Below the pieces are notes generated by a model, which saw nothing but the letters and a program-made list of their open reading frames with translations, searched no databases and was not told where the DNA came from. A stretch of 64,000 nucleotides of DNA from positions 87,359,983 to 87,423,982 of the forward strand of contig NC_134398.1 of assembly GCF_050003625.1 (NCBI RefSeq). The letters are read 5' to 3'. Position 1 is the stretch's first letter. The number at the start of each line of letters is the position of its first letter. Both the position numbers and the translations under genes were made by a program. Positions 47,073 through 57,921 of this stretch are shown in pieces. The DNA comes from Haematobia irritans (Eukaryota > Arthropoda > Insecta > Diptera > Muscidae).

Positions 47073-49756
47073 TGAAACATGAAATTAAAACCGCAGAAGA
47101 AAGGCCCATAAAACAGGCACCACGAAGTGTTCCCCTGGCAAAAAGAGACGAAGTTCAAAAGCTCATAAAGGAAATGGCGGAGAGTGGAGTGATCGAGCCA
47201 TCATCAAGTCCTTGGTGTTCCCCAGTTGTGCTGGTCAAAAAGAAAGATGGAAGTACCCGATTCTGCGTGGATTACAGAAAACTGAATGATGTCACCAAAA
47301 AGGACAGTTATCCGCTTCCACGCATTGATGACACGTTGGACACACTAGCCGGAACAACATGGTTTTCTACGCTTGATTTGCAGAGTGGATATTGGCAAGT
47401 AGAGATCGCCGAGAAAGACAAGGAAAAGACGGCTTTTTGCGTTAATGGTGGTCTCTGGCAATTCAATGTAATGCCGTTCGGGCTCTGCAACGCTCCGGCT
47501 ACCTTCGAAAGATTGATGGAGCGGGTACTGAAGGGGTTGCACTGGAAGTCGTGCTTGATATACTTGGACGACATCATAGTGATGGGCAAAACATTTGACG
47601 AGCACCTTAAGAACTTGAAAGACGTTATCCAGCAATTGTCAGCCGCTGGTCTACGCCTTAACGCAAAGCAATGCTCCCTTTTCCAGCGGGAAGTTAAATA
47701 CTTGGGTCATCATGTGACTGCAGAGGGCATATCCACCGATGAAGACAAAATCCAAGCTGTCAGAGATTGGCCACGACCCCGAAATCTCCACGAATTAAGA
47801 AGTTTCCTTGGGTTATGTACATATTACCGACGATTCGTCCCAAACTTCGCCAGCATCGCCGCTAGTCTCCATAAATTGACGCAAAAAGGTCAGAAGTTCC
47901 AGTGGAGCGACGAACAGGAGGATTCATTCCAACATTTAAAAGAACTTTTATGTTCAGCTCCTGTTCTAGCGTATTCTATTCCGGGCGAAAAATTTGTTTT
48001 GGATACAGATGCTAGCGCGCATGGTATTGGAGGTGTGCTATCCCAACAGATAGACGGCAAGGAGAAGGTCATCGGATATTTCAGCCGAACGTTGTCCAAG
48101 CCCGAAAAGAACTACTGTGTAACGCGACGAGAGCTGCTAGCCGTCATAGAGGGTGTAAAACATTATCATAAATATTTGTATGGACAACACTTCTTGCTCA
48201 GGACTGATCACTCAGCTCTACGATGGTTGCTCCAATTCAAGAATCCGGAAGCTCAACTGGCACGTTGGATCGAGAGGCTCCAAAGCTATGATTTCAGTAT
48301 CGAGCATAGAAAAGGTGGAAAACACGGTAACGCTGACGCTTTGTCACGTCGACCTTGCAGTATAGAATGCAAGCACTGCTCGAAAGCTGAACATAAGGAG
48401 GAGATTGTTGATATTCGGCTGTTACACATCGAATCTGGAGTGGACTGGCCAACAGAACAGCGTAAAGATCCCATTTTGAACAAAATTATTTCGGCAAAGG
48501 AAGAGAACAAGAAGCCCAGTAAGAAAGACATCGCAGCCGAAAGTCCACTTATGAAATCATACTGGGCTCAATGGGATAGTTTAGTTCTAGTCAATGGATC
48601 CCTGCAACGTAAATGGGAAAGCGAAGATGGCAAGAGCAGCCGAAATTTGATCATCGTACCGGATTCCAAAATAAGAGACGTTTTGGCGGAGTTCCATAAT
48701 GGTCCCAGTGGAGGTCATCTGGGAATAACCAAAACAGCCGAGAAAGTGAAGCAACGATTCTACTGGGTTGGATGCCAGAAATCAATTGCTGAATGGGTAG
48801 CCAATTGCGAGAAGTGCATGAAGGCGAAAGGTCCAACAAGGAAAAGTCGAGGCCCTATGCAAGAATATAGACCAGGAGCCCCGTTTGAAAGAATAGCAAT
48901 GGACGTGGCAGGTCCTTTCCCAGTAAGTGATTCTGGAAACCGTTATGTCCTTGTGGTCATGGATTACTTCAGCAAATGGCCGGAGGTGTATGCAATTCCA
49001 AACCAAGAGGCAAAAACGATTGTGGATGTGGTCAACAAAAACTGGATATGTCGCTACGGTGTGCCGTCCGAAATTCACTCAGACCAGGGAAGAAATTTTG
49101 AATCGGCCATATTCAAAGAGATGTGTGAATCCCTTGGTATCAAGAAAACGAGAACTACGCCATTACATCCACAATCCGATGGCATGGTAGAAAGGTTTAA
49201 TCGCACTCTGGAGGAACATCTTCGAAAAGTAGTGGACAACGGCCAGAGGGACTGGGACGAGCATATACCAAAGTTTTTGCTGTCGTATAGATCTGCCATT
49301 CATGATTCCACCTCTCGAACACCGGCCAATGTTCTATTCGGAACTGAGTTGAAGTTGCCTGGAGATCTGATATTCGGCGCTAAACCTAATGAGCTCGCCA
49401 TGGAAGAAAACAGAAACGACATCCCAAACACTTTCGGTGAAGTTCACGAATCAGTGCGCAACAAAATAAAAATGGTCAGCAACAGAATGAAGGCGAGATA
49501 CGATCGTGCTGTAAATACAGAGGGCTTCCAAGAAGAAGAATTGGTTCTGCTATTTAACCCGCAACGAAAGAAAGGATTGTGTCCTAAACTGCAAACACAG
49601 TGGGAAGGCCCATACAAAGTCATCAAGAAGATCAATGATGTTGTATACCGGATTCAGAAGGACGACAGCCCTAGATCAAAGATGAAAGTTGTACATCTGG
49701 AACGATTGGCTCCTTACGGAACAGGTTCTGTGCCTGTTCGGGACGAACAGGCTTAA
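47015..49756 (+). pseudogene. pol: pol, second segment (RT, RNase H, integrase), intact frame
   Basis: About 900 codons without interruption, but cut off from gag by the one-base deletion upstream; its first ATG is incidental. Reverse transcriptase: SSPWCSPVVLVKKKDGSTRF, TWFSTLDLQSGYWQ (first catalytic Asp), LIYLDDIIVMG (Asp-Asp pair, about 47561). RNase H: FVLDTDASAHGIGGVLSQ, TRRELLAVI, LRTDHSALRWLL, GNADALSRRP. Integrase: the HHCC zinc site HLGITKTAEKVKQ..NCEKCMKAKG (about 48720-48830), core IAMDVAGPFP, SDQGRNFES and GMVERFNRTLEEH (Asp, Asp, Glu), then WEGPYKVIKKI in the C-terminal part. The order RT-RNase H-integrase defines Ty3/gypsy. The stop abuts the polypurine tract. Confidence 0.95.
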
Positions 49757-49767
49757 GCGGGAGGCAG
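49755..49767 (+). promoter_or_regulatory. Polypurine tract
   Basis: AAGCGGGAGGCAG lies immediately before the 3' LTR and overlaps the pol stop codon; it would prime plus-strand synthesis. Confidence 0.75.
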
Positions 49768-50375
49768 TGTTACGAATTTAATAATTATAGATATAAGTTT
49801 ATTTAAATTAGTTTCCGTTAATTTAACATTTCAAATTGTAACGATAAAATTTCGCTATCACTTGTTGGAATCATCTATTCATTTCTAGTATTTTCCTGAA
49901 TTTCGTTTATGTTCTTTTGTTTGCTTACCAAAATGTTAGTTCTTACTCTCTCATAGAATAGCAACCCCTTTGCTTTGTTATTCTGCATTCTCATTTCATC
50001 TCATTGTCTATTGTCATTATTGTTGTTGTTGTAGTAATGCGAGCATATATCTATGTGAGTGTGTATGTGTTTGGCAGCCACCAGATGAACATCTTAATGG
50101 TCGTAGATCCTTCTAGCATTGTCTAAGAATGTTCTGGCGTTGCCAGAATATTGTAGTGCTACCAGAATGTTCTCGTATTGCCACACCGTCATATATAAAA
50201 GCGCTCGCATGCTGCTAACGAGTCAGTCTTAATTAAAGCGTCAAACGAATAACTTCAGTGTGAACGAATTGTAAAGTGTGAAGTCAAAGTAAATAAATTG
50301 TAGATTGTCGTTATTCAAAAGAACTGTGTTTTAATTGTCGGGTAATTAAAAACGCCTAAATATAAAAACGTAACA
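49768..50375 (+). repeat. 3' LTR (608 bp)
   Basis: The same length as the 5' LTR and identical by eye except at 49872. It is followed by the target duplication ATAT and V element 5. Confidence 0.95.
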
Positions 50376-51204
50376 ATATGTTAGAACATATTATGTTTGG
50401 GACATAAAATGTTTGTAAATATAATATATTAATTTAGAAATAGCCTATAAACATATATGTGTTTAGTAGCTTGGAGCGCTATTTAACAGGGAGCGATATT
50501 GAATTAAGTTGGTGGTTGTTGCTTGTTATTACAAAATTAAAATTTTATTTTTCCTTGGGCAATTGATCAGCTACTTTTTTGATCCTTACAAACTGTGTGG
50601 TCCTCGAACAGCGGACCACACATCCCCGTCCGGCAAATGGTAAAATTAAAATAAAAAAAAAATCATAAAATTGAATAATTTCTTCTACATTGTTTGTGTT
50701 ACAGAAAAAGGTGCCCAGAAGTAAAAAATCTCGTGGAAGTGAGAAAGATGTGGGGGAATATACAATTAGGCAGAAACAAAATTTTGAGCGTTCAGGTCGA
50801 AAACCTATGTTGTTAGCACCTATATTACCTGTTTATTTTCATAATTCATTATGATTGTAAATATATAAATAAATAAATAAAATTTTGAGCACAATATTAT
50901 CTGGGAGAATTTTTTTAAGCATATAATATTTTTGGGTGCAAAATGCTTCCAAACATATTATATGTTCACATAATAACATACTTGTTTTTGGAAGACAACA
51001 TTATTGAATTTGGATGCAAAAATACAAAATGTTTGGAACTTAGACTACCCAAACATATATTGTTTAGACTAATATGTTTTCAAACATATTATATATTGGA
51101 AGAGATCAAACATATAAATGTTTGGGCAATACCCAAAAATGTATATGCTTGAAGCAAAATATATTTGGGAGTATATGTTACAGAAGCGATTTTTTGTGAG
51201 CGTG
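50376..51204. mobile_element. V element 5, right part
   Basis: It resumes at ATATGTTAGAACATATTATG and ends GATTTTTTGTGAGCGTG before TA (51205-51206). It matches V element 6 closely over its whole length, including a 69-codon frame that is present in both and is not a gene. It contains a rearranged tRNA-like module. Confidence 0.75.
50561..50641 (+). ncRNA. tRNA-like module, type 1, rearranged
   Basis: GGGCAATTGATCAGCTAC... then GTGTGGTCC followed by TCGAACAGCGGACCACACA. In the sister copy at 62.3 kb the same place reads GTGTGGTCCGCTGTTCGAA. The B-box is thus inverted here and would no longer work. Confidence 0.6.
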
Positions 51205-51206
51205 TA

Positions 51207-52548
51207 GAAATTGTCCTTAAATTAACTTAAATATTGAAACTTTAGATTTAAGATAAAAACGCTTCAAATATGGGCTAATAGTTATTTTAAGGATTTATCG
51301 TCGATGGTTTAAAGTTTTTTTTTTTTTTTGTAATTAAGAAAATATTTTTTACTTTGAAGTATCCATTATAATTTGGATTTTTAAACTGGCATTTGCTTGT
51401 ACGTAAGTACCTTTATTAATAAACCGCGAAAAGAGAATGAGAATTTGGTAAATGAGATCTGTATTCTAATTTTAATTTTATTGGTACTAGATATAAATCC
51501 AGATAAGTAGCTAAAAAATCTTTATTTTAAAGAAGCTGCATCGTTGGATCGGAATCAATACCAAAATCCTTAAGGAAAGGTCAAAAACTTTGGATCAAAG
51601 TAATCTTTTTTTGTTTGTTAGTGTACATTTTGTTGGGCACCGTGGAGCAATGGTTAGTACATAATTGCATACCAAGGGTTGTGCGTTCGATCCCTGCTTC
51701 GACCGAACACCAAAAACCTTTTCTTTTGTTTTTTTTTTTACATATATTCTAGATATGTTCGGAAGATGTTCAACATTACATTCTACTATATTACATTTTT
51801 ACTACGAAACTGTAAAATGTGTCTTATTACAGACTTAAAGTCAGATAAGAACAGTGCTTGATACAAACGAAATGGACTGTGTTGTTGGTTCAAAAATAAT
51901 TTTTTTATTGGAAAAATTAAAATTTTGTAACAAACGTTTTTTTTTTTGTGATAAAAGTTTAAAATTTTCGAAGAAATTCAAAAAACTCTAATAAAAGAAA
52001 AACATTGTCGGTACACGTTTTCCAAACGTTGTTTTTTCTATGCGTGTCCATATGGAACGCCAAGAAAGAAACATGGCTAATAACTTTATATTTTAAGATT
52101 GATTTTACGCTTGAAAATTGTCGGATTTGGATATAGTTTCCATACAAAAAAATATTTATATCTTCCCCAACGAAATTTAAAACAAACTAATATCATTTGC
52201 GATTTTCTTTTCGTGGCAAAATTTTGTATGAAGAACATGTAGAATTTTTTGTTTGTTTTTCGTGTGCTTATATGATATGTGATACCTATTTTTGCCAAAT
52301 GGGCATTATATTCGCCAAAAATATAATTTCGCTATATTTTCACTTATAATGTCACCAAACAATTATTTTACAACTGACTTCAAAGAAATTTGTTTTAATT
52401 TTAAATTTCGTGCAAAAAAAAGTAATAGTTACAAACACCCATTGTGAATTTGATTGAATGAAATTTCTTTTGAAAAATTTGGACAACGATTAGTCATAGT
52501 GATTTTAATTTAATTAAAAGTCCCAATAAATTTATTAATAATATTTAC
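51207..52548. mobile_element. AT-rich DNA with element U copy 3
   Basis: From about 51620 to 52048 U-type sequence is seen: a type 2 tRNA-like module, then ACACGTTTTCCAAACGTTGT and CTATGCGTG. The rest is AT-rich without genes; a further CACGAAAAACAAAC terminus in minus orientation lies near 52263. Confidence 0.45.
51633..51704 (+). ncRNA. tRNA-like module, type 2
   Basis: The sequence runs from TTGGGCACCGTGGAGCAATG to GCGTTCGATCCCTGCTTCGA, with a small deletion in the middle. A T-run follows about 25 nt later. Confidence 0.5.
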
Positions 52549-52557
52549 ACTGAACAG

Positions 52558-52728
52558 TTTTCTTTTCTGAGGAACGAAAATTTAGACAAACGAAGTTTTC
52601 GTTTAAAGCTAAAAAATTTTCTTTAAAGGCAAATAAATAAATAAATTGGGTTTTATTTGCTCTTGGAGAAAAGGGGAATTTCGCCTGTTTAAAATTTCGT
52701 CCCGGAGGAAAGTTTTTTTCTTTGGGTG
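52558..52728. mobile_element. 171-bp MITE (T family)
   Basis: TA at 52556-52557 and 52729-52730. The ends are CACTGAACAGTTTTCTTTTC and, inverted, CACCCAAAGAAAAAAACTTT. The interior has CGAAAATTTAGACAAACGAA and AATTTCGTCCCGGAGGAAAG. The other copy is at 56039. Confidence 0.7.
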
Positions 52729-52880
52729 TACGTATATTTAATTAAAAAGCGTTTATATTTAAGAAGACGTGTATTGCACACTATGAAAGTAATACACAAT
52801 TCTTCCATAAAATGTTAAAAAAAAGGTATAACATTGCTTTCGGCGATTTATTCCATAATTATAAATTCCAAAAAAAAAAA

Positions 52881-54147
52881 CAAGTATTACAGCAGTAAGT
52901 TCGGCCGGGCCGAATCTTAAATACCCACCACCATGAACCAAATATTAGGGTTTCTTTTGAAATTTCAGGAGGGCTTGAGGAGTTGAGGACACTTCCCGAA
53001 GATAAATTTAAAGATTTCACCTATGAGGACTATATCAGATTCTGGATTTATAAGAACCATTTTTGTTTGAGTTTTAGAGGAATCATTAACATCTCTTGCA
53101 AGTGTGCAAGAAAATTATAAAATAACGTCTTGATTTGAAATCTTAAATCTGTAGAAGTAAAATCTGGAAATTTTACATTGATTTTAAAGCAATTTTCATG
53201 ATCAGTGCGCCTTCTACACCCTCAAGAAGTGAAGTCGGTCTATATGGAGGCATTACCAAATGGACCGATAAAAACTTAATCCGATACACGTTTTTGTGAG
53301 CCTAAAATACCAGAATATTTACAATTTCAGGCAAATCAGATAAAAACTACGGTTCCTAGAAACCCAAGGAGTTAAATCGGGAGATCGTTCTTATGGGGGC
53401 TATACTAAAATATGGACCGATACTCACCATTTTCGGCACACTTCTTTATGGTCCTAAAATACCTCTAGATTTCCAATTTCAGACAAATTGGATAAAAACT
53501 ACGGTTTCTATATGCCCAAGACCCCAAATCGGGAGGTCGTTTTATATGGGGACCATACCAAAACATGGACCGATACTCACAATTTTTGGCACACGTATTT
53601 GTGGTTCTACAATACCTCTAGATTTCCAATTTAAGGTAAATTGAATAAAAACTGCGGTTTATATAAGCCCAAGAAATAAAATCGGGAGATCGGTCTATAT
53701 GGGGGCTATACCAAAACATGGACCGATACCCACCATTTTAGGCACACATATTTGTGGTCCTACAATACCTCCAGATTTCAAATTTCAGGCAAATTGGATA
53801 AAAACTACGATTTCTATAAGCCCAAGACCCCAATTCGGGAGGTCGGTTTATATGGGGACTATATCAAAACCTTGACCGATATAGCCCATCTTCGAACTTG
53901 ACCTGCCTGCAGGCAAAAGACGAGTTTGTGCGAAATTTCAGCACGATTGCTTCATTATTGAAGACTGTAGCGTCATTACAACAGACAGACAGCCAGACAG
54001 ACAGACGGACATTGTTATATCGTCTTAGAATTTCTCCCTGATCAAGAATATATATACTTTATATAGTCGGAAATCGATATTTCGATGTGTTACAATCGGA
54101 ATGACAAACTTATTATACCCCCGTCACCATTCTATGGTGGTGGGTAT
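52881..54147 (+). mobile_element. Family II repeat element
   Basis: It starts CAAGTATTACAGCAGTAAGT after an A-tract and ends GGTGGGTAT before AAAAA. The subterminal repeats TACCCACCACCAT (52922-52934) and ATGGTGGTGGGTA (54134-54146) are exact inverses. Interior unit landmarks fall at 53381, 53533, 53686 and 53839 (152, 153, 153 bp). The cap has an ACAGACAGACAGCCAGACAG run and TATATACTTTATATAGTCGG. It is homologous in plan to families I and III but strongly diverged. Confidence 0.75.
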
Positions 54148-54299
54148 AAAAAGGCTTCATTTACTTTGAAAAAGGTTTCATTTGATTTGAAAAAGCTGTA
54201 TAAAGTTAAAGGTCCGAACATTGGCGTAACTAGGGGTTCTGCGTAGACAATTGTACCATTCGATCGTTTCGAAAGTCGATACTGTGATATTTTTTCCAA

Positions 54300-54425
54300 T
54301 ATCTAATTATTTCCGATTTTAAATGTTGTTCATAAAACATGCGTATTTCAAGCGAGTTCTTCGTTTTGAAATTATGGGTCCAGCTTTGCTGAACATCCTT
54401 TCAGACTCTATGGATGTTGGTCTGC
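54300..54425 (-). pseudogene. hAT transposase C-terminal scrap
   Basis: The minus strand reads RPTSIESERMFSKAGPIISK then RRTRLKYACF, the dimerisation-domain block (P.TS..SER.FS.AG....+R..L) of hAT transposases. Nothing else of the gene is visible. Confidence 0.55.
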
Positions 54426-54505
54426 AAAAAAGAGCCAAGATTTTATCACCGATATTCTCAGCAAATCTTTGCCATTAATGCACAAAAATTATTTGACACA
54501 AAATA

Positions 54506-55786
54506 ACAGGTTGGCTGATAAGTCCCCGGTCTGACACATAGATGGCGTCGCTATTATTAAATGCATATCATTTTTATATAGTACCAACCTTCAAATGATT
54601 CGTGTCAAAATTTGACGTCTGTAAGTCAATTAGTTTGTGAGATAGAGCGTCTTTTGTGAAGCAACTTTTGTTATTGTGAAAAAAAATGGAAAAAGGAATT
54701 TCGTGTTACTGTTTTCTGAAGGGAAAAAATACGGTGGAAGCAAAAACTTGGTTTGATAATGAGTTTCCGGACTCTGCCCCAGGGAAATCAACAATACTTG
54801 ATTGGCATGCAAAATTCAAGCGTGGTGAAATGAGCACGGAGGACGGTGAACGCAGTGGATGCCCGAAAGAGGTGGCTACCGACGAAAACATAAAAAAAAA
54901 ATCCACAAAATGATTTTGAATGACCGTAAAATGGAGTTGATCGAGATAGCAGAGGCCTTAAAGATATCAAAGGAACGTGTTGGTCATATCATTCATCAAT
55001 ATTTGGATATACGGGAGCTCTATGCAAAATGGGGCCGCGCGAGCTCACTTTTGACCAAAAACAACAACGTGTTGATGATTCTGAGCGGTGTTTGCAATTG
55101 TTAACTCGTAATACACCCGAGTTTTTCCGTCGATATGTGACAATGGATGAAATATGGCTCCATCACTACACTCCTGAGTCCAATCGACAGTCGGCTGAGT
55201 GGACAGCGACCGGTGAACCGTCTCCGAAGCGTGGAAAGACTCAAAAGTCTGCTGGCAAAGTAATGGCCTCTGTTTTTTGGGAAGCGCATGGAATAATTTT
55301 TATCGATTATATTGAGAAGGGAAACCATCAACAGTGACTATTATATGGCGTTATTGGAGCGTTTGAAGGTCGAAATCGCGACAAAACGCCCCATATGAAG
55401 AAGAAAAAAGTGTTGTTCCACCAAGGCAACGAACCGTGCCACAAGTCATTGAGAACGATGGCAAAAATTCATGAATTGGGCTTCGAATTGCTTCCCCACC
55501 CACCGTATTCTCCAGATCTGGTCCCAGCGACTTTTTCTTGTTCTCAGACCTCAAAAGGATGCTCGCAGGGAAAAAAATTTGGCTGCAATGAAGAGGTGAT
55601 CGCCGAAACTGAGGCCTATTTTGAGGCAAAACCGAAGGAGTACTACCAAAATGGTATCAACAAATTGGAAGGTCGTTATAATCGTTGTATCTCTCTTGAA
55701 AGGAACTGTGTTGAATAATAAAAACGAATTTTGACAAAAAAAGTGTGTTTTTCTTTGTTAGACCGAGGATTTATCAGCCAACCTGT
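54506..55786 (+). mobile_element. mariner of the irritans group, Himar1-like
   Basis: Ends ACAGGTTGGCTGATAAGTCC and its near-inverse, with TA at 54504-54505 and 55787-55788. Length 1281 bp, close to full length. The termini match those I remember for Himar1 from the horn fly, which is the main clue to the host lineage. Confidence 0.9.
54686..55718 (+). pseudogene. Himar-like mariner transposase, inactivated
   Basis: Recognisable almost throughout: CYCFLKGKNTVEAKTWFDNE, PGKSTILDWHAKFKRGEMST, TPEFFRRYVTMDEIWLHHYT (first Asp), KKKKVLFHQ. Lesions: about four residues lost near the start; extra A bases in the A10 tract at 54890-54900; one base lost near 55032; two lost near 55324; the second catalytic Asp changed to Gly (HQGNEPC at about 55425); and one base lost near 55525, destroying the third Asp block. 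The end ELERNCVE-like tail is in frame again. It is dead by several independent hits. Confidence 0.9.
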
Positions 55787-55854
55787 TACAAGAAGAGGAA
55801 ATCATTACTTACCGTTTGGTTTTATGTTTATTATAATAGCAGATATTGTTAATA

Positions 55855-56576
55855 CACGCAAAAAAATAATTCTTCCTCCCAAACGAAATTTTAGACAAAC
55901 AAATAATATTTCCCTTTCGCTTTTCGCTCTAAGGAAGTTCGTTTGCAAGAAAAAAATATAATTTTTGTGACATATGTTGATTCTTTTACAAGATATAACA
56001 ACAATTTCATAAAGATTAACTAAAAAAATTATTTTGTACACCCAAAGAAAAAATACTTTCCTCCGGAACGGACGTATTTTCTTTAAGAGCAAATAAACTG
56101 TAATTTATGAAGAGCGTTGTTACGATTGCCTCCAGCCTATTTTATTTATCTTTAAAGAAAATTTATCAGTGTCAAAAGAAAACTTTGTTTGTTTAAACTT
56201 TCGTTCCTCAGAAAAGAAAACTTTTTTTAGTGTAGCTAATTGTATCTTCATCTTTCCCACTCCCACGAGGTCTTTTAGTTCTGTAATACAAACAATGTAG
56301 AAGAAATTATTCGACTTTATAATTTTTTTAAGTTTTACCTTTCGCCTGGATGGAGCGGCACGATATCCACTAGAATTCGTACCTTTTTGTTTTTAGATTT
56401 TATATTTTTTTATTTTTTTTTTTTAAATGTCAAACTTTTATTACCAAAAAATTTTTTGTTATACAATAATAATAAAAATAATAATGCAATAATAAAAATA
56501 ATTTTTGATCCAAAAACAGAGTCCATTTTTTTTGTCAAAATTTTCGTTTGGGATGACAGATTTTTATGTTTGCGTG
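55855..56576. mobile_element. Element U copy 4 with T-family MITE nested
   Basis: TA at 55853-55854 and 56577-56578. Ends CACGCAAAAAAATAATTC and, inverted, CACGCAAACATAAAAATC. A 194-bp T-family MITE (56039-56232, TA on both sides) is inserted. A decayed type 1 tRNA-like piece lies at 56335-56370. Confidence 0.7.
56039..56232. mobile_element. 194-bp MITE (T family)
   Basis: TA at 56037-56038 and 56233-56234. Ends CACCCAAAGAAAAAATAC and, inverted, CACTAAAAAAAGTTTTCTTT. It shares CTTTCCTCCGG and AACTTTCGTTCCTCAG with the copy at 52558, in inverse orientation. Confidence 0.7.
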
Positions 56577-56867
56577 TACATAATTTGATAGGTAGTTAAT
56601 AACCAAGAAAACTTATGTAGATTACTTTTTCACATTATTCATAAATATACTTATCTTAATTGAATTTAACAAAACTACAATTTCTATCTATATATTAAAA
56701 AAATAAGAACACATATTTGGTCATAAGAAAAATGTTTATAAAGGGTGATATGGTCAAAATTTGGTCAAGGGAAAACGCGTGTAAATCGGTGAAATCGTTT
56801 ATTTAAAAAATCAAATTAAATTTCTTTTTCAAGTTCAATTAGTATAAAATTCAGGAAAAATATTCAG

Positions 56868-57230
56868 TTAGGCTTTCGCTTTTCCAAATCCGAATTGCCG
56901 GGCCTCACGCTTGACACCTGCCATCAGATTTTGTACAGCCACCTTGTCCACCTTCTTCGCCGCAGAAAGCCAGTTTGCCTTGAACTGCTGCTCGTCCTTA
57001 GCAGTTTTTTTGGTCTTCTTTAGGTTCCGCTTGACAATAGCCCAGTATTTCTCAATTGGGCGGAGCTCTGGCAGGCTGGGAGGGTTCTTGTCCTTGGGAA
57101 CCACCTGCACGTTGTTGGCGGCGTACCACCCCATGGCCTTTTTACCGTAATGGCAAGATGCCAAATCCGGCCAAAGCAGTACGGAACAACCGTGTTTCTT
57201 CAGGAAAGGCAGCAGACGTTTATTCAAACA
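56868..57230 (-). pseudogene. DD37E transposase, C-terminal part
   Basis: The minus strand reads CLNKRLLPFLKKHGCSVLLW, PDLASCHYGKKAMGWYAANN (second catalytic Asp), then PPSLPELRPIEKYWAIVKRN (Glu) with 37 residues between Asp and Glu, the ITmD37E spacing known from mosquitoes. It ends AVQNLMAGVKREARQFGFGK and a stop at 56868. It is contiguous with the part at 60.5-61.1 kb once the hAT insert is removed. Confidence 0.85.
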
Positions 57231-57363
57231 CTCTTTCATAAGGCCGTAGCCAGGATTTTAATTCGGGGGGGGGGGGTTCAACTTTAAAAAAAAATATATT
57301 CATATAACCTCATGTGTAGAAAATCTTATTTATGCATAAGTATGTATACAATATTTTTATAAT

Positions 57364-57553
57364 ATTAAATTGAGCCGACGGGCTTTTTGGGCAGCAAATA
57401 AATCAATGACTTCTTCAGTCGGCACATTTATTCGGCGATGAACCGACATTAATGCCAATCCATTGAGTCTACTCTCGCTAGTCGAATTTCTAAGATACGT
57501 CTTTAATCTCTTCATTGTTGAAAATGAACGTTCGGATGAGCACGTAGTAAATG
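57364..57553 (-). pseudogene. hAT transposase dimerisation domain
   Basis: The minus strand reads FTTCSSERSFSTMKRLKTYL, then NGLALMSVHRRINVPTEEVI and DLFAAQKARRL. This is the C-terminal block of ZMYM1-like hAT transposases (SERSFS.MK..K..LR). The upstream part is cut off by the nested hAT at 57554, and I find no clear continuation beyond 59996. Confidence 0.8.
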
Positions 57554-57921
57554 CAGGGATAGAAAATGCAGTACTATAGTACTTTTTTCAATACTTTTTC
57601 ACCCCGGTCAGTACCGTAGTACCCCCGCGAATGATTTAGTACCTTTTGTGTAGACATTTTTGAAATTTATGGTACAATAGCTTTGACAAAATATTTTAAT
57701 ATTTTGAGAAAGTCTTTATCAACCTTATTTGCTAATAGTCTTTTACAAATATGGCAAAACAGACATGTTCATGTGGGAAGAAAATCTCGATTTTGTAAAA
57801 GAAATAGTCAAAAACAGGATTTTATTGAACTTCAAGAATGTTTTAGTCGAAAAAAGAATGCGATTCTATATTATCGATTTTTTATTTTGGTAGAAAATGT
57901 TGTCAAAATTTTATTTCTATA

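Larger units (their letters stand above)
44151..50375 (+). mobile_element. Ty3/gypsy LTR retrotransposon (Mdg3/blastopia-like), near-intact
   Basis: 6.2 kb with two 608-bp LTRs that differ at one base (44255 A versus 49872 C) and a 4-bp target duplication ATAT (44147-44150 and 50376-50379). Order: LTR, primer site, gag, pol (protease, RT, RNase H, integrase), polypurine tract, LTR. No envelope gene. The tRNA-Leu-like primer site and SAP-domain Gag suggest the Mdg3 group (inference). One lost base in pol is the only obvious lesion, so the insertion is very young. Confidence 0.95.
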
